Shown: one piece after another, positions 56,881 through 64,000 of the stretch | How the letters are laid out: each line of letters begins with the position of its first letter | How positions within the stretch are numbered: the first letter of the stretch is position 1 | Source: Parasponia andersonii | Lineage: Eukaryota; Streptophyta; Magnoliopsida; Rosales; Cannabaceae | Direction: 5' to 3' | DNA: 64,000 nt | NCBI GenBank assembly: GCA_002914805.1 | Contig: JXTB01000185.1 | Span: 406,406-470,405 of the forward strand | The notes under the pieces: model-generated | What the model saw: only the letters and a program-made list of their open reading frames with translations | Databases searched by the model: none | What the model was told of the DNA's origin: nothing | Translations under genes and position numbers: made by a program

Positions 56881-58613
56881 ATCTTTTTTCTTCTGATGAA
56901 TTGAATAGTTTTGCCCCAGAAAGAAAGTTACTTTATTTATTTATTATTTTCCCTCTCTTTCTCTCTCTCTTCCTCCTCACATGGAGGCTTATAGATACAC
57001 CGTCTCTCTCTCTCCCTGTATACTTCACATAAAAGATAGTGTCGGTAGTGGATTGAGCCATTCTTTTTATGCGGGTCCGAAAATTCTAGTAATAAAAGTG
57101 GGCTATCCCTGCCTTCACGGTGGTGAAATGGTATCCATTATACCGTATGCATCAATTTTATACGGAAAAACAAAATTCCCATGGAGTCTAAATGCCATAG
57201 TTGCCCTTTTTATTTTCAAGAAAATAAGTTTTTTTTTAAATATATTAAATGGTAGAGGTAATAGTTTTATTTATATATAATGCCCCATACCACAATAAAA
57301 TCAGCTTATTATTGAATAATTTTAATTAATAAATTAAATTTCACCCAATATTTTTACCATTTCTCTAAATTTAGAAGTTAGTATTTCAATTACAATCCAT
57401 TTGAGTATGGGTAAATTATGTTATAATTTAATATTTTCCCCGGTAAGTGTGTCTCTCTTAACGCACACGATACTAGTAACATATGAATTTAGGGCGAAAT
57501 ATAAGCCACAGTTAGTGGGTCACAGTTCACTCACGTAAACAACATTGATTGATGAGCAGAATTTGATAAAAGAAAAGACTTTAAGGTGTGGACGTTATTA
57601 TATATTCGTGTATTTGTTAATTAAGTCCAAATCCTTGTTGTGATGTATAACTGCTAATTAGTGATCGATGACTGGTTGCCTTTCTAATCTTGAGCTGAAT
57701 GGACCCACACCAACAAACTATTATTATTATTTTTTTTGTTAACACACGATGCACCCCAACTAATTTTTCTTCTATTGTAGTGCTTACTTTATATTATCAA
57801 CTTCAACGTCAGCAATAACATATGTGTATTAAAAAGCTGCAGAACATACGTATATAAATTGTGTGCAAACCCTGCTTCAAAATTTTAATGAAAAGAGTTT
57901 CTTCGTGTTACTCTGCTCATCTTTTGCTAATAATTAAAAGCTAAATCATTTATGAAACTTTTCATCTATTTATTCGTAATTTTGTCTAAGCAACTAGTGG
58001 ATGCTTTCGTGTCAACAACTTGAATAATTTATTACAAAGATATGGCCATAGAAAAATGGAACTGTACGGTCAAAAAAAGTGCTTCGTTCGTGAGTCGCTG
58101 TAATCGAATATATTTAACAACGAAGTTGAGACCAAATGTCTATTTATCTAACCGAAATGATGAAGACTCTCATTAAATGGTATCCAATCAACTTGACCTT
58201 CCACCATTTTGTTCCACTAAATAAGCCAATGTTGACAATGTTTGCAATTGCTGCTGCCAAACAAGTCTTATCGAGACACTCCTGCACTCCTTGTAGTTGG
58301 TTGGAGGGAACCAAGTGCTCCATTAAGCATACAATATTATCTATTCATATATTTAATTCAATGATTATAATAATGCACATGTATATTATTAATATTATTT
58401 TTTAATTTTTTATTATAAAAAAATATATAAAATAAATTTTAATTGACAAAATTAATATTCATATATAAAATTGGTGTACGTATATAGGCATAAGCACCTT
58501 TGCTCTTGCATCTTGTCAAATAAGTGAAACTATAGCTAAAGTATATTCTCACCCAACACTAATTTATTAAAAACTATTTCATTACCCTTTTCTTTTTTCT
58601 TCAAAAATGTAGT
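56881..58613. other. Intergenic, no gene recognised
   Basis: CT-rich promoter tract, then AT-rich DNA with no frame resembling a protein, up to the LTR-like head of the satellite array. Confidence 0.5.
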
Positions 58614-58910
58614 TGAAATTGTAGGAAATAATAACATGTAATATATAAGGTTACAAACGAATATAACAAAATTTTATAATAAACTTTAAGATAAATATAT
58701 AAAGTTACTAAAAGTTTGCTTCAAAATTGAACGATTTTTTTTGTATCACTTCTAAGCACTGGTTACCGCCGAGGTCTGTGTAGGTCACAGTGTCCTTAAA
58801 GCAGATTCGCTCCCTCCACTAGTATACTTGAGAACTTTAGCAAGCGTCAGTTTCTTAGGATACAATGACGAAGAGTGGTAGGTGAAATACCAATACCTTT
58901 ACTCTACAGA
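58614..58910 (-). repeat. LTR-like head of the satellite array
   Basis: Begins TGAAATTGTAGGAAATAATA and matches 715-1010 block for block. It ends at ACTGGATT, where the first tandem monomer begins. Only one copy of this segment is present; the monomers lack it. Confidence 0.75.
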
Positions 58911-61900
58911 CTGGATTATTTTGAACTCTAATACGCGAAGAACTCTAGCTACAAAATTCCTAAACACTAAAAGAACTTCAGCTAGTAATCTTAAGAACTC
59001 AAGAAACACTCGAAAAAGGAAAACTAAAGTAATAGTGAGAGAATGATAGAGAGAAAAATAGAGAGAATAGGAGGCTCTCGTTTTTTTTTTGGTATATTGA
59101 AATGAGAGGAAGAGCTCTCCTTTTATAGGCTCCAAAGGGAATTCTACTATAAAACCAATTCATAATGCCAAAAATATTTTGGCAGTTATATAAGGTTTAC
59201 GGCTTGTTACAAATTGCTGTTACACACAACTCATTTATTTTCTGGAGTTACAAAGTAGTTCCAGAATCTTCCTTGGGTTCTGAGATACGAAAAAAAAACA
59301 AGGTACAAAAAGAGGCCTAATTCAGAGTGAGCTTTTCGGTCCGACATGTACTGGATTGTTTTGAACTCCAATACTCGAAGAACTCTAGCTACAAAATTCC
59401 TAAACACTCGAAGAACTTCAGCTAGTAATCTTAAGAACTCAAGAAACACTCGAAAAAAGAAAATTAGAGTAATAGCGAGAGACTGGCAAAGAGAAAAATA
59501 GAGAGAAGATGAGGCTCTCGTGTTTTTTTTTTGGTATATTGAAATAAGAGGAAGAGCTCTCCTTTCATAGGCTCTAAAGGGAATTCTACCATAAAACTAA
59601 TTCATAATGTGAAAAATGTTTTGGCAGTTATATAAGGTTTATGGCTTGTTAAAAATTTCTGTTACACACTGCTCATTTATTTTTTGGAGTTACAAAATAG
59701 TTCTAGAATCATCCTTGGGTTCTAAGATAGGAAAAAAAAAAGATGCAAAAAGAGGCCTAATTCGGAGTGGGCTTTTCGGTTAAATATGAACTGGATTGTT
59801 TGAACTCCAATACTCGAAAAACTCTAGCTACGAAATTCCTAAACACTCAAAGAACTTCAGATAGTAATCTTAAGAACTCAAGAAACACTCGAAAAAGGAA
59901 AACTAGAGTAATAGGGAGAGAATGGCAGAGAGAAAAATAGAGAGAATAAGAGGCTCTCATTTTTTTTTTGGGGCATATTGAAATGAGAGGAAGAGCTCTC
60001 CTTTTATAGGCTCCAAAGAGAATTCTGTTATAGTTATAAAACCAATACATAATGCCAAAAATATTTTGACAGTTATATAAAGTTTATGGCTTGTTACAAA
60101 TTGCTGTTACACACTGCTCATTTACTTTCTAGAGTTACAAAGTAGTTCCAGAATCTTCCTTGGGTTCTGAGATAGGAAAAAAAAAAAAAGGTGCAAAAAG
60201 AGGCCTAATTCAGAGTGGGCTTTTCAGTCCAACATGAACTGGATTATTTTGAACTCCAATACTTGAAGAATTCTAGCTAGAAAATTCCTGAATACTCGAA
60301 GAACTTTAGCTAGTAGTCTTAAGAACTCAAGAAACACTCGAAAAAGGAAAACTAGAGTAATAGCGAGAGAATGACAAAGAGAAAAATAGAGAGAAGAGGA
60401 GGCTCTTGTTTTTTTTTTTTTTGGTATATTGAAATGAGAGGAAGTGCACTCTTTTTATTAGCTCTAAAGGAAATTCTGCCATAATACCAATTCATAATGC
60501 CAAAAATATTTTGGATGTTATATAAGGTTTATGGCTTGTTAAAAATATTTGTTGCACTCTGCTCATTTATTTTCTAGAGTTACAAAGTTGTTCTAGAATC
60601 TTCCTTGGGTTCTATGATAGGAAAAAAAAAAATAAGATGCAAAAGGAGGCCAAATTTTGAGTAGGCTCTTCGGTCCGACATGAACTTGATTATTTTGAAC
60701 TCTAATACTCGAAGAACACTTGCTACAAAATTCCTAAATACTCGAAGAACTTCAGCTACTAATCTTAAGAACTCAAGAAACACTCGAAAAAGGAATACTA
60801 GAGTAATAGTGAGAGAATGGCAGAGAGAAAAATAGAGAGAAGAGGAGGCTCTCGTGTTTGTTTTTGGTATATTGAAATGAGAGGAAGAGCTCTCCTTTTA
60901 TAGGCTCTAAAGGGAATTCAGCCATAAAACTAATTCATAATGCGAAACATGTTTTGGCATTTATATAAGGTTTATAGCTTGCTAAAAATTTATGTTACAC
61001 ACTGCTCATTTATTTTTTGGAATTACAAAGTAGTTCCAGAATCTTCCTTGGGTTCTAAGATAGGGAAAAAAAAAAAGATACAAAAGGAGGCCTAATTTGG
61101 AGTGGGCTTTTCGGTCTGACATGAACTGGATTATTTGAACTCCAATACTCGAAAAACTCTAGCTACGAAATTTCTAACCACTTGAAGAACTTCAGCTAGT
61201 AATCTTAAGAACTCAAGAAACACTCCAAAAAGGAAAACTAGAGTAATAGCGAGAAAATAGCAGAGAGAAAAATAGAGATAAGAGGAGGCTCTCATTTTTT
61301 TTTTTTTGGGTATATTGAAATGAGAGGAAGAGCTCTCTTTTTATAGGCTCTAAAGGGAATTCTGCCATAAAACCAATTCATAATGCGAAAAATATTATGG
61401 CTGTTATATAAGGTTTATGGCTTATTAAAAATTGCTGTTACACACTGCTCATTTATTTTCTGAAGTTACAAAGTTGTTCCTGAATCTTCCTTGGATTCTG
61501 AGATAGGAAAAAAAAAAACAGGGTGCAAAATGAGGCCTAATTCAGAGTGGGCATTTCGGTCCGACATAAACTAGATTGTTTCAACTATAATACTCGAAGA
61601 ACTCTAGCTATGAAATTCCTAAACACTTGAAGAACTTCAGCTAGTAATATGAAGAACTCAAAAAATACTCGAAAAAGGATAACTAGAGTAATAGCGAGAG
61701 AGTGGCAGAGAGAAAAATAGAGAGATGAAGAGGCTCCCATTTTTTTTTGGTATATTGAAATGAGAGGAAGAGCTTTCCTTTTATAGGCTCTAAAGGAAAT
61801 TCTTCCATAAATCTAATTCATAATACGAAAAATATTTTGGCAAGTATATAAGTTTTATGGCTTGTTAAAACTTATTGTTGCACACTGCTCATTTATTTTC

Positions 61901-64000
61901 TGGAGTTACAATGCCGTTCCAGAATCTTTCTTGGGTTCGGATATTGGGGAAAAAAAAAAAACAAGGTGCAAAAGAGGCCTAATTTGGAGTGGGCCTTTCG
62001 GTCCAACTTGAACAAGATTGTTTTGAACTCCAATACTCGAAGAACACTAGCTAGTAGATTCCTAAACACTCGAATAACTTTAGCTAGTAATCTTAAGAAC
62101 TCAAGAAACACTCGAAAATGGAAAACTAGAGTAATAGCGAGAGAATAGTAGAGAGAAAAATAGAGAGAATATGAGGCTCTCATTTTTTTTTTTTTGTATA
62201 TTGAAATGATAGGAAGAGCTCTCCTTTTATAGGCTCCAAAGGGAATTCTGCCATAAAACAAATTCACAATGCCAAAAGCTTTTTGGCAGTTATATAAAGT
62301 TTATGGCTTATTAAAAATTACTGTTATACACTGTTCATTTATTTTCTAGAGTTACAAAGCAGTTCCAGAATTTTCCTTGGGTTCTGAGATAGGAAAAAAA
62401 AAACAAGGTACAAAAGGAGGCCTAACTCAGAGTGGGCTTTTCGGTCCGACATAAATTAGATTGTTTGAACTCCAATACTCAAAGAATTCTAGCTATGAAA
62501 TTCCTAAACTCTCGAAGAACTTTAGCTCGTAATCTTAAGAACTCAAGAAACACTCGAAAAAGAAAAACTAGAGTAATAGCGAGCGATTGGCAGAGCGAAA
62601 AATAGAGAGAAGAGGAGGCTCTCGTTTTTTTTTTTTGTATATTCAAATGAGAGGAAGTGCTCTCGTCTTATAGGTTCCAAAAGGAAATCTGCCACAAAAC
62701 TAATTTATAATGTCAAAAATATTTTGGTAGTTATATAAGATTTATGGCTTGTTAAAAATTGTTGTTACACACTGCTTATTTAATTTTTGGAGTTACAAAA
62801 CTATTCCAGAATCTTCCATGGGTTCTGAGATAGGAAAAAAAAAACAAGGTGCAAAAGGAGGCCTAATTCGAAGTGGGCTTTTTGGTCTAACATAGATTGG
62901 ATTTGTTTGAACTCCAATACTGGAAGAACTCTAGCTAAGAAATGACTAAACACTCGAAGAACTTCAGCTAGTAATCTTAAGAACTCAAGAAACACTCAAA
63001 AAAGGAAAACTAGAGTAATAGCGCTCTCATTTTATGGGCTCTAAAGGGAATTCTACCATAAAGCCAATTCATAATGCCAAAAAGATTTTGGCAGTTATAT
63101 AAGGTTTATGGCCTGTTAAAAATTACTGTTACACACTGCTCATTTATATTTTAGAGTCACAAAGCTGTTCCATAATCTTCCTTGGGTTCTGAGATAGGAA
63201 AAAAAATAAGGTGCAAAAGGAGGCCTAATTCAAAGTGGGCTTTTCGGTCTGACATGAACTGGATTGTTTGAATTCCAATACTAGAAGAACTCTAGCTATG
63301 AAACTCCTAAACACTCGAAGAACTTCAGCTAATAATCTTAAGAACTCAAGAAACACTCGAAAAAGGAAATCTAGAGTAATAGCGAGAGAATGGCAGAGAG
63401 AAAAATAGAGAGAAGAGGAGGCTCTCATTTTTTTTGGTATATTGAAATGAGAGGAAGTGCACTCCTTTCATTGGCTCCAAAGGGAATTCTGCCATAAAAC
63501 TAATTCATAATGCCAAAAACATTTTGGATGTTATATAAGCTTTATGGCATGTTAAAATGTTTGTTGCACTCTGCTCATTTATATTCTGGAGTTAGAAAGT
63601 TGTTCTAAAATCTTCCTTAGGTTCTAAGATAGGAAAAAAAAAACAAGATGCAAAAGGAGGCCAAATTTTGAGTGGGCTCTTCAGTCCGATATAAACTTGA
63701 TTGTTTTGAACTCCAATACTCGAAGAACTCTTGCTACGATATTCTTAAACACTCGAAAAAGGAAAACTAGAGTAATAGCGAGAGAATGGCAGATATAAAA
63801 ATAGAGAGAAGAGGAGGCTCTCGTATTTTATTTTTTGGTATATTGAAATGAGAGAAAGAGCACTCCTTTTATAGGTTCCAAAGTGAATTATGCTATAAAA
63901 ACAATTTATAATGTTTTGGCAATTATATATGGTTTATGGCTTGTTAAAAATTGTTGTTACACACTGCTCATTTATTTTCTGGAGTTACAAAGCTGTTCCA
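58911..64000 (-). repeat. Satellite array, about 442-bp monomer, LTR-derived
   Basis: Twelve head-to-tail copies, the last cut by the window. Taking the ACTGGATTG anchor, monomers start near 58911, 59351, 59791, 60239, 60685, 61126, 61571, 62013, 62456, 62895, 63259 and 63696, so ten of eleven spacings are 437-448 bp and one is 364. Each copy has a CTCGAAGAACTYTAGCTA-type block, a purine-rich block (GAGAGAATGGCAGAGAG), a poly-T tract, a CTCTCCTTTTATAGGCTC block, an ATAATGCCAAAAATATTTTGG block and a GGAGTTACAAAG block. Read on the minus strand, the CTATAAAAGGAGAG motif looks like the TATA box of an LTR promoter. About eight of twelve copies keep it. Confidence 0.92.

Noticed and set aside
56981..57280. 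99-codon plus-strand frame
   Set aside because: Located in the promoter-side flank of the cyclin gene, no family recognised, ends in AT-rich DNA.
58899..63428. Recurring minus-strand frames of 60-120 codons (FLEFLRLLAEVLRVF-like) in the satellite
   Set aside because: They follow from the repeated monomer sequence. Frames start and stop at different places and are broken in other copies, and no known protein matches.

Overview
This is a eudicot plant nuclear window. The evidence is spliced GT-AG genes with plant-specific family members, AT-rich intergenic DNA, nested LTR retrotransposons, MULE and hAT elements, and a satellite array. The species cannot be fixed from sequence alone. There are two assembly gaps (5481-5641 and 29165-29218).

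Layout. 1-2340: minus-strand Copia debris (a gag N-terminus cut by the window edge, AT and 58-bp tandem repeats, LTR-like DNA). 2340-6365: AT-rich, no gene found. 6366-7620: a minus-strand organellar ribosomal protein uL18 gene with a ribosomal-protein-type promoter. 8071-11801: a 3.7-kb Mutator-like element with terminal inverted repeats and a 9-bp target duplication, keeping only the 5' parts of two convergent genes. 13816-18428: exons 2-13 of a GH1 beta-glucosidase gene (minus). Its first exon is not found, and a Ty3/Gypsy Tat-lineage retrotransposon (18506 to beyond 29164) sits in what would be intron 1. That retrotransposon carries an opposite-strand gene with its own TATA box. 30232-33112: a 5'-truncated Copia element. 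36071-46524: a gibberellin 3-oxidase-like gene whose single intron has grown to 9.4 kb by insertion of an old Copia element, itself hit by two GC-rich hAT-type MITEs; a premature stop and a small internal deletion mark it as a probable pseudogene. 48729-54239: an apparently intact 19-exon ARM-repeat/BTB gene (ARIA/ABAP1 family), with a Mutator-type MITE in intron 8. 55055-55880: an intact two-coding-exon P/U-type cyclin on the minus strand, convergent with the ARM/BTB gene. 58614-64000: a tandem array of about 442-bp monomers joined to an LTR-like head that is also present at 715-1200; the array runs off the window.

The intact host genes are few: uL18, the ARM/BTB gene and the cyclin. The rest shows mobile elements reshaping gene introns. 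The most unusual items are the LTR-derived, TATA-bearing satellite, the spliced antisense gene in the Tat element, the single-frame nonsense decay of that element's gag-pol, and the two genes whose introns host large retrotransposons.
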